64,000 nt of DNA, from assembly GCF_013375935.1 (NCBI RefSeq), contig NZ_CP056117.1, positions 558,001-622,000 on the forward strand, written 5' to 3'. Both the position numbers and the translations under genes were made by a program. Below, in pieces: positions 11,706 to 24,156 of the stretch. Source of the stretch: Enterobacter cloacae. GTDB lineage: Bacteria; Pseudomonadota; Gammaproteobacteria; Enterobacterales; Enterobacteriaceae. Under the pieces are notes generated by a model. It ran no database searches. It saw only the letters and a program-made list of their open reading frames with translations, and had not been told where the DNA came from. The number at the start of each line of letters is the position of its first letter. Position 1 is the first letter of the stretch.

Positions 11706-12440
11706 TTATGCTCCGCGCTGGCGCACCGCTTCAAACAGGCAGATGCCCGTCGCAACGGAAACGTTCAGTGACGACACGCTGCCCGCCATCGGGATGCTGA
11801 TTAGCTCGTCGCAGTGCTCGCGCGTCAGACGGCGCATACCTTCGCCTTCAGCACCCATCACCAGCGCCAGACGGCCGGTCATTTTGCTCTGATACAGGGT
11901 GTGATCCGCTTCACCGGCGGTGCCGACGATCCAGATGTTCTCTTCCTGCAACAGACGCATGGTGCGCGCCAGGTTGGTGACGCGGATCAGCGGCACGTTT
12001 TCCGCCGCGCCGCAGGCTACTTTTTTAGCGGTCGCGTTCAGCTGTGCGGAGCGATCTTTCGGCACAATCACCGCATGCACCCCTGCCGCATCCGCGCTAC
12101 GCAGGCACGCGCCAAGGTTATGGGGATCGGTTACGCCATCGAGGATCAGGAAGAACGGGTTCTCCAGCCCGGCGATCAGATCCGGCAGATCGTTTTCCTG
12201 ATACTGACGACCCGGCTTCACGCGCGCGATGATGCCCTGGTGCACCGCGCCTTCGCTTTTCTCATCCAGATACTGGCGGTTCGCCAGCTGGATCACCACG
12301 CCCTGCGCTTCCAGCGCGTGGATCAGCGGCATCAGACGCTTATCTTCACGCCCTTTCAGAATAAATACTTCCTGAAAACGCTCTGGTGCGCGCTCCAGCA
12401 GGGCCTGCACCGCGTGGATGCCGTAAATCATTTCACTCAT
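11706..12440 (-). CDS. rlmB: 23S rRNA (guanosine-2'-O) methyltransferase RlmB
   Basis: RlmB methylates the ribose of G2251 in the peptidyl-transferase loop of 23S rRNA. The 244-residue protein has an N-terminal substrate-binding domain and a SpoU/TrmD (SPOUT) domain with the three SpoU motifs: [28 protein letters not shown] and [16 protein letters not shown], which form the trefoil-knot SAM site. It lies 65 bases downstream of rnr in the nsrR-rnr-rlmB transcription unit; a palindromic repeat lies in that gap. Confidence 0.96.
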   Translation of the reverse strand: MSEMIYGIHAVQALLERAPERFQEVFILKGREDKRLMPLIHALEAQGVVIQLANRQYLDEKSEGAVHQGIIARVKPGRQYQENDLPDLIAGLENPFFLILDGVTDPHNLGACLRSADAAGVHAVIVPKDRSAQLNATAKKVACGAAENVPLIRVTNLARTMRLLQEENIWIVGTAGEADHTLYQSKMTGRLALVMGAEGEGMRRLTREHCDELISIPMAGSVSSLNVSVATGICLFEAVRQRGA

Positions 12441-12465
12441 TGATGGTTCTCGTAATAAATATTTC

Positions 12466-12487
12466 CCCTCTCCCCTGGAGGAGAGGG
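12466..12487. repeat. CCCTCTCC/GGAGAGGG palindrome between rnr and rlmB
   Basis: An 8-bp inverted repeat around a 6-base loop, of the same family as the palindromes at 11674 and 47842. A half copy, GGTTGAGGGGAGG, follows at about 12491. It sits inside the presumed rnr-rlmB transcript, so it may stabilise the rnr mRNA 3' end or attenuate rlmB. Confidence 0.6.
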
Positions 12488-12505
12488 TCAGGTTGAGGGG
12501 AGGAT

Positions 12506-14947
12506 TTACTCCGCCTGCTGTTTCTTCGCCGCGCGCTTCGCTTTGGTCGCGGCCGCTATTTTTTGGGTCTTAGTCGACGGTTTTTTCGCTTTACGGGCAT
12601 CTTTCTTCGCCGCCTTTGGCTTCTGCTTCTTCTCGCCACGGAAGGCGCTGTCTGGCTCAAAGTTCACGCGCTTACCCGCCTGGCGGCGCTTGCCGCCCGC
12701 TTTGCCGTTGCCGCCTTTCTTCGCCTTTTCGCGCTCGGTTTTGCCGACGTTACGCGGCGCACGCTCGCTGGAGATGAGGCTAAAGTCGATTTTACGGTCG
12801 TCCATATTGACGGCTTCGACCTTCACTTCCACACGATCGCCCAGACGGTAGGTCTGGCCGCCAGATTCGCCGATCAGGCGCTGGCCAACCTGGTCAAAGC
12901 GGTAGTAATCATTATCGAGGCTGGAAACGTGCACCAGGCCGTCGATAAACAGCTCATCCAGACGCACGAAGAAACCAAAGCCGGTGACGCTGGCAATCAC
13001 GCCCTTAAAGACGTTACCTACCTGATCCAGCATAAAGTCACACTTCAGCCAGTCCGCCACGTCGCGCGTGGCTTCATCGGCACGGCGCTCGGTCATGGAA
13101 CAGTGCTGGCCCAGCTGCAGCATCTCTTCCACGGAGTAGTGATACCCCCCGGTTTCGGTCGTGTTGCCTTTGTGGCCCTGCTCATGCGCCAGCAGATACT
13201 TGATCGCACGGTGCAGCGACAGATCCGGATAACGGCGGATCGGCGAGGTAAAGTGCGCGTAAGACTGTAGCGCCAGGCCAAAGTGACCGCGGTTTTCCGG
13301 ATCGTAAATCGCCTGCTTCATGGAGCGCAACAGCATGGTTTGCAGCATTTCCGCGTCAGGACGATCGCTGATGGACTCCAGCAGCTCGGCGTAATCGCGT
13401 GGCTCAGGCTTATTACCGCCCGGCAGTTCCAGACCGAGCTCGGCCAGTACGGAGCGGAACGAGGTAACGGCTTCCGTGGTCGGCTTATCGTGAATACGGA
13501 ACAGCGCAGGCTCTTTGGCTTTCTCAACGAAACGTGCCGCCGAGATGTTCGCCAGGATCATACACTCTTCAATCAGCTTGTGGGCATCGTTACGCTGGGT
13601 CTGTTCGATACGCTCGATGCGACGTTCGGCATTGAAGATAAACTTCGCCTCTTCGCTCTCAAACGAGATCCCACCGCGCTCTTCGCGCGCCTGATCCAGC
13701 GTTTTGTAGAGGTTGTGCAGCTCTTCAATATGTTTGACCAGCGGCGCGTACTGTTCGCGCAGGTCACGGTCGCCCTGCAGCATATGCCAGACCTTGGTGT
13801 AGGTCAGGCGCGCATGGGAACTCATGACCGCTTCGTAGAACTTGTATCCGGTCAGGCGCCCCTTACTGGAGATGGTCATTTCACAGACCATACACAGGCG
13901 ATCAACCTGCGGGTTCAGGGAACACAGACCGTTGGAAAGCACTTCCGGCAGCATCGGCACAACCTGAGACGGGAAGTAAACCGACGTGCCGCGGCTGCGC
14001 GCTTCGTTATCAAGCGGCGTATGCGGGCGAACGTAATAGCTCACGTCAGCGATGGCTACCCACAGGCGCCAGCCGCCACCGCGTTTTTTCTCGCAATACA
14101 CGGCGTCATCAAAGTCGCGGGCGTCTTCACCATCAATGGTGACCAGCGGCAGATCGCGTAAATCCACGCGGCCTGCTTTGGACTCTTCCGGCACTTCTTC
14201 ACGCAGGTTTTCGATCTGGTCTTCCACCGCTTTCGGCCAGACGTACGGAATTTCATGGGTGCGCAGCGCCATATCAACGGCCATGCCGGTGCCCATGTTA
14301 TCGCCCAGCACTTCGACGATTTTACCTACCGCTTTGGTACGGCGGGTCGGGCGCTGGGTAAGTTCAACCACCACCACAAAGCCCATACGCGCGCCCATCA
14401 CCTCTTCAGGCGGGATCAGGATGTCGAAGCTCAGACGGCTGTCGTCCGGCACAACAAAGCCTACGCCCGCATCGGTAAAGTAGCGGCCCACAATCTGGCT
14501 GGTTTTCGGCACCAGCACGCGGACCACGCGCGCTTCGCGGCGGCCCTTACGGTCTGCACCCAGCGGCTGCGCCAGTATCTGGTCGCCGTGGATACACATT
14601 TTCATCTGTTCGGATGAGAGGTACAGATCGTCCTTACGGCCTTCCACACGCAGGAAGCCAAAGCCATCGCGGTGACCTATAACGGTGCCTTTCAGCAGGT
14701 CGAGGCGTTCCGGCAGCGCGTAGCACTGGCGACGGGTAAAGACCAGCTGCCCGTCGCGCTCCATGGCGCGCAGGCGGCGGCGAAGGGCTTCAATTTGCTC
14801 TTCACCTTCAATGTTTAATTCAGCGGCAAGTTCTTCACGATTGGCGGGTTTTTCGCGTTTTGTTAAGTGTTCAATGATGAACTCGCGGCTGGGGATAGGA
14901 TTCGCGTATTTTTCTGCTTCGCGTTCCTGGAAAGGATCTTGTGACAT
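12506..14947 (-). CDS. rnr: ribonuclease R, 3'-5' exoribonuclease
   Basis: RNase R degrades structured RNA, including rRNA and tmRNA-tagged transcripts, processively from the 3' end. The 813-residue protein has N-terminal winged-helix and cold-shock domains (about 20-215), the RNB catalytic domain with [13 protein letters not shown] holding the metal-binding aspartates (near residue 278), an S1 domain (about 640-725, [16 protein letters not shown]) and a Lys-rich tail. The start [10 protein letters not shown] at 14947 has a GGAGGA ribosome site; an in-frame upstream ATG adds 14 unlikely residues. It is 38 bases downstream of nsrR. Confidence 0.96.
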   Translation of the reverse strand: MSQDPFQEREAEKYANPIPSREFIIEHLTKREKPANREELAAELNIEGEEQIEALRRRLRAMERDGQLVFTRRQCYALPERLDLLKGTVIGHRDGFGFLRVEGRKDDLYLSSEQMKMCIHGDQILAQPLGADRKGRREARVVRVLVPKTSQIVGRYFTDAGVGFVVPDDSRLSFDILIPPEEVMGARMGFVVVVELTQRPTRRTKAVGKIVEVLGDNMGTGMAVDMALRTHEIPYVWPKAVEDQIENLREEVPEESKAGRVDLRDLPLVTIDGEDARDFDDAVYCEKKRGGGWRLWVAIADVSYYVRPHTPLDNEARSRGTSVYFPSQVVPMLPEVLSNGLCSLNPQVDRLCMVCEMTISSKGRLTGYKFYEAVMSSHARLTYTKVWHMLQGDRDLREQYAPLVKHIEELHNLYKTLDQAREERGGISFESEEAKFIFNAERRIERIEQTQRNDAHKLIEECMILANISAARFVEKAKEPALFRIHDKPTTEAVTSFRSVLAELGLELPGGNKPEPRDYAELLESISDRPDAEMLQTMLLRSMKQAIYDPENRGHFGLALQSYAHFTSPIRRYPDLSLHRAIKYLLAHEQGHKGNTTETGGYHYSVEEMLQLGQHCSMTERRADEATRDVADWLKCDFMLDQVGNVFKGVIASVTGFGFFVRLDELFIDGLVHVSSLDNDYYRFDQVGQRLIGESGGQTYRLGDRVEVKVEAVNMDDRKIDFSLISSERAPRNVGKTEREKAKKGGNGKAGGKRRQAGKRVNFEPDSAFRGEKKQKPKAAKKDARKAKKPSTKTQKIAAATKAKRAAKKQQAE

Positions 14948-14985
14948 GTCGGTTCCTCCGTTGTCAGCTCCGGTGGAAATTTTCT

Positions 14986-15411
14986 TCATTCCACCAGCAA
15001 TAATTTATAAAGCGGTTGATTCTCTTCAACCAAATCGGCCAGCGTGTAGTTATCCAGTTCCTTGAGAAAACTTTGCACGGCCTTTGAAAGCGCCTGTTTC
15101 AGGCGACAGGCGGGCGTAATGTGGCAGAACTCGCTGCTACAGTTCACCAGAGATAGCGGCTCCAGCTCACGTACCACATCGCCGATACGAATACTCTGTG
15201 CCGGTTTACCGAGACGGATCCCTCCATTCTTCCCGCGGACGGCAGCAACGTATCCGGCACGACTAAGTTGATTGATTATTTTGACCATATGATTACGGGA
15301 TACACCGTACACCTCTGTGACTTCAGAGATACTGGTCATCTTCCCATCGGGTAACGACGCCATGTAAATCAGCGCGCGTAAGCCGTAATCGGTGAAACTT
15401 GTTAACTGCAC
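14986..15411 (-). CDS. nsrR: nitric-oxide-sensing Rrf2-family repressor NsrR
   Basis: NsrR is an iron-sulfur repressor that is inactivated by nitric oxide and controls hmp, ytfE and other NO-stress genes. The 141-residue protein has an Rrf2 winged helix-turn-helix ([20 protein letters not shown]) and the three cluster cysteines in [13 protein letters not shown], spaced as Cys91, Cys96 and Cys102 of E. coli NsrR. It is the first gene of the nsrR-rnr-rlmB unit. Confidence 0.96.
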   Translation of the reverse strand: MQLTSFTDYGLRALIYMASLPDGKMTSISEVTEVYGVSRNHMVKIINQLSRAGYVAAVRGKNGGIRLGKPAQSIRIGDVVRELEPLSLVNCSSEFCHITPACRLKQALSKAVQSFLKELDNYTLADLVEENQPLYKLLLVE

Positions 15412-15533
15412 ATCAACCTCAGGAAAAAGGGAAAACGCGGTTAAACCGCAGAGATATTCATTAATGATGATAAACCAGCCAGATAGGTAGCGGCTAATTT
15501 ATTTGAACTGAAAGGGGGAAGGAGAACGAAAAA

Positions 15534-15602
15534 GCCGGATGCGCGTTGCATATCCGGCCTGAGACAGTTTTTTCAGGCCCGGCAAGCGCAGCGCCGCCGG
15601 GC
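15534..15602. repeat. REP/BIME pair between purA and nsrR
   Basis: Two palindromic units: GCCGGAT...ATCCGGCC at 15534-15559 and GGCCCGGCAAGCG...CGCCGCCGGGC at 15575-15602. Composition and spacing match enterobacterial REP sequences arranged as a BIME. It lies just beyond the purA stop, where it may protect the purA mRNA 3' end. Confidence 0.75.
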
Positions 15603-15612
15603 GAAACCATCA

Positions 15613-16998
<1,386 letters not shown>

Positions 16999-17015
16999 TT
17001 ACGGTTAGTTTTTGA

Positions 17016-17213
17016 TCAGCCAATCGTTTTCCTCAACATGTAGTAGATAACGATACCGGCAACCACAAGACCGCCGCCGAAACGACGCAATATATTGTCC
17101 GGCAGTTGGCTCATTGTTGCGATCATTCGACGCCACGCGCGGGGATAAAGCATCGGGCCGAGACCTTCCAGCACCAGAACCAGGGCCAGAGCAAGCCAGA
17201 TCGTTGAATTCAT
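17016..17213 (-). CDS. yjeT: small inner-membrane protein YjeT (DUF2065)
   Basis: A 65-residue protein with two hydrophobic segments (about 3-20 and 45-61) flanking a short basic loop with YPRAWRRMIATMSQLPDN. It is nearly identical in layout to E. coli YjeT, found between hflC and purA. Function is not established; retention beside hflKC hints at a membrane role. It follows an apparent hflC terminator, so expression may depend on read-through or a local promoter. Confidence 0.9.
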   Translation of the reverse strand: MNSTIWLALALVLVLEGLGPMLYPRAWRRMIATMSQLPDNILRRFGGGLVVAGIVIYYMLRKTIG

Positions 17214-17221
17214 TTTTCATC

Positions 17222-17262
17222 CTTATAAAAGAAAACCACCGCTCCTGACGAAGCGGTGGTTT
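17222..17262 (-). terminator. terminator downstream of hflC
   Basis: On the minus strand AAACCACCGCT and AGCGGTGGTTT pair as an 11-bp stem with an 8-base loop, followed by TCTTTTAT. It ends the hflX-hflK-hflC segment, 23 bases after the hflC stop. Confidence 0.8.
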
Positions 17263-17284
17263 GAATACTCAAACGAGACTGAGT

Positions 17285-18289
17285 TTATCGCGTTGCGTTG
17301 GATGGCGTCTTCATATAACGGAAGAAATCGCTGTCCGGGCTGAGCACCATCACATCCTGGTTGCTCTTGAAGCTATTCTCATAAGCTCGCAGGCTACGGA
17401 TAAAGGCGTAGAAGTCAGGATCCTGGCTGAATGCATCAGCAAACAGTTTCGCCGCTTCGGCATCACCTTCACCGCGCAGGATACGGCCCTGACGCTCAGA
17501 TTCCGCCAGCGTCTTGGTCACTTCATAGTCCGCTGCCGCGCGCAGTTTTTCCGCTTCTTCCTGACCCTGTGAACGGTGACGACGGGCTACCGCCTCACGC
17601 TCGGCGCGCATACGGTTGTAGATAGCCTCAGACACTTCCGCCGGCAGGTTGATCTGCTTGATACGCACGTCGACCACTTCAATACCCAGCGCCGCCATAC
17701 TGTTCGGGTTGATCACCGGCACTTTACCGTTGGTTTCAGCCTGAACGCGTTCAGCCGCTTTAGCAATCGCATCATCCGCTGCTGGCGTTTCCACTTCGTC
17801 TTCCGTGCCCGCGGTACCGGAGTTCAGCGCATCGCGCACTTCCAGCGTCAGTCGGCCACGGGAGTCGGTCACGATGTCTTTCACATCCAGACGACCAATC
17901 TCGGAACGCAGACGGTCAGAGAACTTACGCTTCAGCAGCACTTCCGCCTGAGAAACGTCGCCGCCGCCTGTTGCCAGGAAGTAGCGGCTGAAATCGCTGA
18001 TACGCCATTTAATATAGGAATCAACGATCAGGTCTTTCTTCTCTTTAGTCACAAAACGGTCGGCCTGGTTATCCATGGTCTGGATACGCGCGTCGAGCGT
18101 TTTAACAGACTGAATGAAAGGCACCTTGAAGTGCAGGCCCGGCTCGTAAATCACCGGACGCTTGTCGCCGTCACGCACGACGCTGCTGAACTGGAACTTG
18201 ATCCCACGCTCGCCCTCTTTCACCACAAAGATCGAGGTATAAAGCACGACAAGTACGATGACGACGATCGCAATAACTGACTTACGCAT
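17285..18289 (-). CDS. hflC: HflC, FtsH protease modulator
   Basis: HflC forms with HflK a large inner-membrane assembly facing the periplasm that encloses and modulates the AAA protease FtsH. The 334-residue protein has one N-terminal membrane segment (about 4-22) and an SPFH/prohibitin domain (20-210), then a long helical region rich in Glu and Arg. It begins 2 bases after the hflK stop, so translation is probably coupled. Confidence 0.96.
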   Translation of the reverse strand: MRKSVIAIVVIVLVVLYTSIFVVKEGERGIKFQFSSVVRDGDKRPVIYEPGLHFKVPFIQSVKTLDARIQTMDNQADRFVTKEKKDLIVDSYIKWRISDFSRYFLATGGGDVSQAEVLLKRKFSDRLRSEIGRLDVKDIVTDSRGRLTLEVRDALNSGTAGTEDEVETPAADDAIAKAAERVQAETNGKVPVINPNSMAALGIEVVDVRIKQINLPAEVSEAIYNRMRAEREAVARRHRSQGQEEAEKLRAAADYEVTKTLAESERQGRILRGEGDAEAAKLFADAFSQDPDFYAFIRSLRAYENSFKSNQDVMVLSPDSDFFRYMKTPSNATR

Positions 18290-18291
18290 CC

Positions 18292-19551
18292 TTATTCCCC
18301 CTGACGCTGGTAGTCGTTACGCTGCGCGTTAGCACGGCGTTGGTCCATAATGTCACCATCGTTCGAAGAAGGCGTTGTGTTCGCGCTGGCGCTGCCAGAC
18401 GAGGCTGGCGGCAGACGCAGCAGGTTGTTCGCACCGCTGTTATCTTTCGCGGCTGGCGCAGAACCGCCTTTCAGCATCTGATCCAGCGGCAGTACCATCA
18501 GGTTTCCGCCCTTGCTGTCGTTAACCAGCACTTTGCGGGTATGGCTCAGCACTTTTTCCATGGTCTCGATATAGAGACGCTCGCGGGTAATTTCCGGAGC
18601 CGCTTTATATTCCGGCAGGATACGCGCGAAGCGAGCCACTTCACCCTGCGCTTCCAGGATGGTCTGGGTCTTATACGCACGCGCCTCTTCCAGAATACGC
18701 TGCGCCTGACCGTTAGCACGCGGCTGAACTTCGTTGGTGTACGCTTCCGCTTCACGGATGTACTGCTGTTCGTTTTCACGCGCAGCAATCGCATCGTCAA
18801 ACGCGGCCTTCACCTCTTCCGGCGGACGAGCAGCCTGGAAGTTGACGTCCAGCAGGGTGATACCCATGTTGTACGGACGGATGGTCTCTTCCAGCTCGCG
18901 CTGGGTATCGCTACGAATAACGGTACGACCTTCGGTCAGGATACGGTCCATGGTGTATTTACCGATCACGCCACGCAGGGCGCTGTCGGTCGCCTGACGC
19001 AGGCTGTCATCCGCACTGGTCACGCTAAACAGATAACGTTCTGGATCCGTCACGCGGTACTGCACGTTCATCTCAACGCGCACCACGTTTTCGTCAGACG
19101 TCAGCATCACGCCGGAGGCCGCCAGTTCGCGAACGGACTCCACGTTCACCGCGGTCACGTTGTCAATGAAGGTCGGCTTCCAGTTCAGGCCCGGCTCAAC
19201 CAGATGGCTGAACTTACCGAAACGGGTTACCACGCCGCGCTCTGCTTCTTTAATGGTGTAGAACCCGCTGGCTGCCCAGATGATTACCACCGCAGCGGCC
19301 ACAATGCCGACTACGCGGCCACCCATAGGCGGGCGCGAACTCTGAGTGGAATTGCCACCCGAGCCAGAACCTTTTCCTCCGCCGAGGCCACCAAGCTTTT
19401 TGCTCAGTTTGCGGAAGATATCATCCAGATCCGGTGGCCCCTGCTCGCGACCACCTTTGTTGCCATTTCCCCCAGAGTTGCCGCCTTGATTATTGCTGCT
19501 TCCCCACGGGTCGCGGTCTTGTCCGTTATTACCGGGCTGATTCCACGCCAT
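18292..19551 (-). CDS. hflK: HflK, FtsH protease modulator
   Basis: Partner of HflC. The 419-residue protein starts with a Gly/Asn/Gln-rich cytoplasmic segment (MAWNQPGNNGQDRDPWGSS; about 1-75), one membrane helix near residues 80-98, the SPFH domain (about 95-285) and a C-terminal helical region ending QRNDYQRQGE. Length equals the E. coli protein. It lies 56 bases downstream of hflX in the same unit. Confidence 0.96.
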   Translation of the reverse strand: MAWNQPGNNGQDRDPWGSSNNQGGNSGGNGNKGGREQGPPDLDDIFRKLSKKLGGLGGGKGSGSGGNSTQSSRPPMGGRVVGIVAAAVVIIWAASGFYTIKEAERGVVTRFGKFSHLVEPGLNWKPTFIDNVTAVNVESVRELAASGVMLTSDENVVRVEMNVQYRVTDPERYLFSVTSADDSLRQATDSALRGVIGKYTMDRILTEGRTVIRSDTQRELEETIRPYNMGITLLDVNFQAARPPEEVKAAFDDAIAARENEQQYIREAEAYTNEVQPRANGQAQRILEEARAYKTQTILEAQGEVARFARILPEYKAAPEITRERLYIETMEKVLSHTRKVLVNDSKGGNLMVLPLDQMLKGGSAPAAKDNSGANNLLRLPPASSGSASANTTPSSNDGDIMDQRRANAQRNDYQRQGE

Positions 19552-19607
19552 GTATATGCTCCATATTTGTTATGCAAGGGCGAATTATTCAGGCTTCCCC
19601 TTTCTGA

Positions 19608-20888
19608 TCAGACGATATAGTCCGCCAGCGCAGGTTCTTGTTTACAGAGGCGACGCCAGTCAACGATCGGCATACGCACCTGCATCCCCACGCTGCCGTC
19701 ATCCTCCATCCACTCTTTTTCTATCGCCTGAAGCTGATAAAACCGGCTGCGCAGCCTGCCTTCCTGTGGCGGCAGTCGCAGCGTGTGCTGAGCTACCTCA
19801 CCGGAAAGACGTTCTGTCAAAGCCTGGAAAAGCAGTGGCACACCAATCCCGGACTGCGCAGACAGCCAGACCCGAATCGGTTTGTTCTCTTCATCTCGGT
19901 CGATACGCGGTTCGAAATCGTCCAGCATATCGATCTTGTTCATTACCAACAGCGTGGGAATGTCGTGGGCGTCGATCTCTTCGAGCACCACATTCACCGC
20001 GTCGATGTTTTCCTGCACGCGTACGTCTGCTGCATCAATCACGTGCAGCAGCAGGGTTGCCTGACGCGTCTCCTGCAACGTCGCTTTAAACGCCGCGACG
20101 AGATCGTGCGGCAGATGGCGGATAAACCCTACGGTATCCGCCAGCACCGTTTCACCGACGTCAGCTACGTCAATCCGGCGCAGCGTGGGGTCCAGGGTCG
20201 CAAAAAGCTGGTCTGCGGCATAAACCCGGGCCTCGGTTATCTGGTTAAACAGGGTGGATTTACCGGCGTTGGTATAGCCCACCAGCGACACCGTCGGGAT
20301 GTCCGCTTTGGTTCGCGCACGACGCCCCTGCTCGCGCTGTTTCTCTACACGTTCCAGACGTGAAAGGATCTGGGTAATACGGCCACGCAGCAAACGGCGG
20401 TCGGTTTCGAGCTGGGTTTCACCCGGGCCGCGCAAACCAATCCCGCCTTTTTGTCTTTCAAGGTGTGTCCAGCCACGCACCAGACGCGTCGCCAGATGGC
20501 GCAGCTGCGCCAGCTCAACCTGCAGCTTACCCTCGTGGGTACGCGCACGCTGAGCAAAAATATCTAAGATCAACCCCGTGCGATCGATAACACGGCATTC
20601 GCAGAGAGCTTCCAGGTTACGTTCCTGAGCCGGAGACAGCGCATGATCAAACAGCACAACGGATGCGCCGGTTGCTTTTACGGCATCCGCAATTTCTACT
20701 GCTTTACCTTCACCAACAAAATACTTCGGGTGCGGCGCTTTACGGCTACCGGTAATCACCTGCATTGCTTCGACACCGGCGGAAGAGACCAGAGATTCAA
20801 ACTCCTGGAGGTCTTCCATATCTTTGTCTTGCGAAAAATAGATGTGTACCAGCACCGCCTGCTCACCGGCGTCATAACGGTCAAACAA
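19608..20888 (-). CDS. hflX: HflX, ribosome-associated GTPase
   Basis: HflX is a TRAFAC-class GTPase that binds the 50S E site and splits stalled or heat-damaged ribosomes. The 426-residue protein has an N-terminal HflX domain with [12 protein letters not shown] ([15 protein letters not shown]), then a G domain with GYTNAGKST (G1), [10 protein letters not shown] (G3) and NKIDML (G4). It lies 74 bases downstream of hfq in the amiB-mutL-miaA-hfq-hflX-hflK-hflC superoperon. Confidence 0.96.
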   Translation of the reverse strand: MFDRYDAGEQAVLVHIYFSQDKDMEDLQEFESLVSSAGVEAMQVITGSRKAPHPKYFVGEGKAVEIADAVKATGASVVLFDHALSPAQERNLEALCECRVIDRTGLILDIFAQRARTHEGKLQVELAQLRHLATRLVRGWTHLERQKGGIGLRGPGETQLETDRRLLRGRITQILSRLERVEKQREQGRRARTKADIPTVSLVGYTNAGKSTLFNQITEARVYAADQLFATLDPTLRRIDVADVGETVLADTVGFIRHLPHDLVAAFKATLQETRQATLLLHVIDAADVRVQENIDAVNVVLEEIDAHDIPTLLVMNKIDMLDDFEPRIDRDEENKPIRVWLSAQSGIGVPLLFQALTERLSGEVAQHTLRLPPQEGRLRSRFYQLQAIEKEWMEDDGSVGMQVRMPIVDWRRLCKQEPALADYIV

Positions 20889-20962
20889 GCGTAAACCTCT
20901 CTAAAAAGATCAGCGGGGAACGCAGGATCCCTGGCTCCCCGTGTGGATAACAGTACGAAACC

Positions 20963-21286
<324 letters not shown>

Positions 21287-21359
21287 TTATATGCTTGTTT
21301 TGTACTTAGAACCTTGCGATTCTGAAAAATTGCGCACGATACGCCTCAATTGTACACAT

Positions 21360-22310
21360 TCAGTGAGCGATATCACCAATAACCTCAATCACTTCGTTTA
21401 ACGCCTGTTGCGGTTTTTCGCTGTCTAACCAGTGAACTCCCTCCCAACCGCGCAACCAGGTGATCTGGCGCTTCGCTAACTGTCTCGTGGCGCAAACACC
21501 TCTATAAACCATTTCATCGTATGAAATCTCGCCTTCAAGATACGACCACATCTGGCGGTATCCCACACAACGAACGGAAGGCATGTCCGTATGCAAATCT
21601 CCACGGGCAAAAAGCGCCCGCACTTCTGCTTCAAAATCTGAAGCCAACATCTGATGAAAACGCTGCTCAATTCGTTGATGGAGCAGTTCACGGCTCGCCG
21701 GGGCGATGGCGAACTGATGCACCTGATACGGCAGAGCGTCTCCTGACGTTTGCGTCAGTTCCGTTAAAGTTTTACCCGAAATGAAAAAAACTTCCAGTGC
21801 CCGGGAAAGCCTTTGCGGATCGTTTGGATGGATCCGCGCTGCGGCAACCGGGTCAATCTCTTCCAGTTGCTTGTGCAAAACGTCCCAACCCTGCTCTGCC
21901 GCCTGCTGCTCAATCTTTGCCCTCACTTCAGGATCTGCCGATGGCAGAGGCGATAACCCCTCCAGCAGCGCCTTAAAGTAGAGCATGGTTCCGCCAACCA
22001 ACAGCGGTATACGTCCCGCGGCGGTAATCTCGGCCATCTCGGCTAACGCATCGCGGCGAAAATCTGCCGCGGAATAAGCCTGCGCCGGGTCGAGAATATC
22101 CAGCAAACGGTGCGGTGCCGCACGCAGTTCCTCTGCGCCGGGCTTCGCCGTGCCGATGTCCATCCCTCGGTAAATGAGGGCAGAATCGACGCTAATCAAC
22201 TCTACTGGCAAAACTTTACGTAGCTCAATGGCTAACGCCGTTTTGCCGGAGGCCGTTGGGCCCATTAAAAAAATTGCCTTTGGCAGGCTCGCCTTACTTA
22301 CGTCATTCAT
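21360..22310 (-). CDS. miaA: tRNA dimethylallyltransferase MiaA
   Basis: MiaA adds an isopentenyl group from DMAPP to N6 of A37 in tRNAs reading UNN codons. The 316-residue protein has the P-loop [11 protein letters not shown] near residue 17, the catalytic Asp in [19 protein letters not shown], and [15 protein letters not shown] in the tRNA-binding part. Its start overlaps the mutL stop by eight bases, implying coupled translation. Confidence 0.96.
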   Translation of the reverse strand: MNDVSKASLPKAIFLMGPTASGKTALAIELRKVLPVELISVDSALIYRGMDIGTAKPGAEELRAAPHRLLDILDPAQAYSAADFRRDALAEMAEITAAGRIPLLVGGTMLYFKALLEGLSPLPSADPEVRAKIEQQAAEQGWDVLHKQLEEIDPVAAARIHPNDPQRLSRALEVFFISGKTLTELTQTSGDALPYQVHQFAIAPASRELLHQRIEQRFHQMLASDFEAEVRALFARGDLHTDMPSVRCVGYRQMWSYLEGEISYDEMVYRGVCATRQLAKRQITWLRGWEGVHWLDSEKPQQALNEVIEVIGDIAH

Positions 22311-24147
22311 GTTTCAGGGCGGTCATCGCCTTTTGTAAATCAACAGGTTGTAACAAACCCTCTGGCGGCGCTTTTACCAGCTGCGGGCAGAGACGCTCCA
22401 CCTCCGCCAGCACGGTAATCGCCTGCGCCACACTCCACGACGAATGTTCGCTGGCCAGACGGCGGGCGATCCACTGCGCGGTATCGGCGGCATCAAACGT
22501 CGTTTGCTGCGCCAGGTAGCCTATCAGTTCAGGAATCAAGTTTTGTAAATTTTGTTGGCGTAAGGGTAAAGGCACTGCGCGAATTGTCACATGCTGCGCG
22601 TCCAGTACGATTTCGATGCCCATTTCGGCCAGCTGCGCCTGTACCTGCTGCAAAACCCTTGTTTCTTCCGGGGATATTTTCAGGCGAACGGGGATCAGCA
22701 GCGGCTGCGCGCAGGCAGCATTCACGCCGGGCGTTAGCTGCGCCTGCTTGAGCCAGCGCTCCGCCACGGTAAGGGCCAGCAACATTAGCTTACCCTCGCG
22801 TTCAAGCAGGGCCACGTCAGGCGCGACGATGGTCAGCACCCGGCCAAAACTCTGGCTATGCCCATCCAGAGAGGGTGTTGAAACCGTGATGTGCTCTTTA
22901 TGCTCTACCGACGGCGTATCCAGCAGTTTGCGGTACAGCGCTCCCTGCTGCTTTTGATAGCCCGGCTGGGCGTTGGGATAGTTCGCCCCGGTCGGTCGCG
23001 GAGCGTTACCCGTCGAGGCTAAGCGCGGCGCAGACGGCTCGCGCACCGCCGCCGGTTCGGCAAAGTGATTCCGTCCGGCCGCCACGCGGTTTTCCGGAAG
23101 CGGACGCGGCTCGGGTTGTTCCTTTGCCAGCGGCAGCTCTGGCGTGGCCTGCTGCTGCAATACAGCGGCCACGCCCTGATAGATAAAATCATGCACCAGA
23201 CGCGACTGGTGGAAACGCACCTCATGCTTGGCTGGATGCACGTTAACGTCAACCTGATGCGGGTCAATTTCCAGATAGAGCACAAAGGCAGGCTGCTGAT
23301 CGGCTCCGAGCTTATCCTCGCAGGCCTGCCGAATAGCGTGGTTTATCAGGCGGTCACGCATCATGCGGCCGTTAACGTAGCAATACTGGATCTCAGCAAA
23401 TGCGGCGCTGCTCGCGTTCGGATCGGCAACCCAGCCGCGCAGGGCCAGATCGCCATGCTGCCACTCAATAGCCAGCGCTTTTTCCAGAAACGGCGTGCCG
23501 CAGATGGCCCCCAGCCGACGCTCCTTTTGCCCGCCTTCCGCCACCGCGCGATACTGGCGCATCACCTTGCCGTTATGGCTGAGGTTAATGGTGACGTCAA
23601 AACGCGCCAGCGCGATGCGGCGGATGATCTCGTCGATATGTCCGAATTCAGTCTTTTCGGTTCGCATAAACTTGCGGCGAGCGGGCGTGTTGTAGAAGAG
23701 ATCCAGCACCTCCAGCGTGGTGCCTACCGGATGCGCCGCAGGCTTGACCGTGACGTCCATATCGCGCCCTTCGGCGTAGGCCTGCCAGGCTTCCTGCTGT
23801 TCCGCCGTGCGGGAAGTAAGGGTCAGGCGGGAAACGGAGCTGATACTGGCCAGCGCTTCGCCGCGAAACCCCAGGCTGATAATCGCTTCCAGATCGTCCA
23901 GCGAGGCAATTTTGCTGGTGGCATGACGCGCCAGCGCCAGCGCCAGCTCGTCTTTTTTAATGCCGCAGCCGTTGTCGCGAATGCGGATGAGCTTTGCGCC
24001 CCCGCGTTCAATATCGATATCAATGCGGGTTGCCCCCGCATCGAGGCTGTTTTCCACCAGCTCTTTCACTACCGACGCAGGGCGTTCCACCACCTCACCG
24101 GCGGCGATTTGGTTCGCGAGCTGCGGCGGTAGAACCTGAATCGGCAT
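22303..24147 (-). CDS. mutL: DNA mismatch repair protein MutL
   Basis: MutL is the GHKL ATPase that links MutS mismatch recognition to MutH incision and UvrD. The 614-residue protein has N-terminal ATPase motifs [23 protein letters not shown] and [12 protein letters not shown], a Pro-rich linker (about 330-410) and the C-terminal dimerisation domain. There is no DQHA(X)2E(X)4E endonuclease motif, as expected in organisms that use MutH. It starts 9 bases after amiB. Confidence 0.96.
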   Translation of the reverse strand: MPIQVLPPQLANQIAAGEVVERPASVVKELVENSLDAGATRIDIDIERGGAKLIRIRDNGCGIKKDELALALARHATSKIASLDDLEAIISLGFRGEALASISSVSRLTLTSRTAEQQEAWQAYAEGRDMDVTVKPAAHPVGTTLEVLDLFYNTPARRKFMRTEKTEFGHIDEIIRRIALARFDVTINLSHNGKVMRQYRAVAEGGQKERRLGAICGTPFLEKALAIEWQHGDLALRGWVADPNASSAAFAEIQYCYVNGRMMRDRLINHAIRQACEDKLGADQQPAFVLYLEIDPHQVDVNVHPAKHEVRFHQSRLVHDFIYQGVAAVLQQQATPELPLAKEQPEPRPLPENRVAAGRNHFAEPAAVREPSAPRLASTGNAPRPTGANYPNAQPGYQKQQGALYRKLLDTPSVEHKEHITVSTPSLDGHSQSFGRVLTIVAPDVALLEREGKLMLLALTVAERWLKQAQLTPGVNAACAQPLLIPVRLKISPEETRVLQQVQAQLAEMGIEIVLDAQHVTIRAVPLPLRQQNLQNLIPELIGYLAQQTTFDAADTAQWIARRLASEHSSWSVAQAITVLAEVERLCPQLVKAPPEGLLQPVDLQKAMTALKHE

Positions 24148-24156
24148 GAATTCTCC

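Noticed and set aside
18340..19620. A 426-codon open frame opposite hflK
   Set aside because: Antisense shadow of a well-supported gene; composition is that of a reversed coding strand.
23065..24132. A 355-codon open frame opposite mutL
   Set aside because: Antisense shadow of conserved mutL coding sequence.
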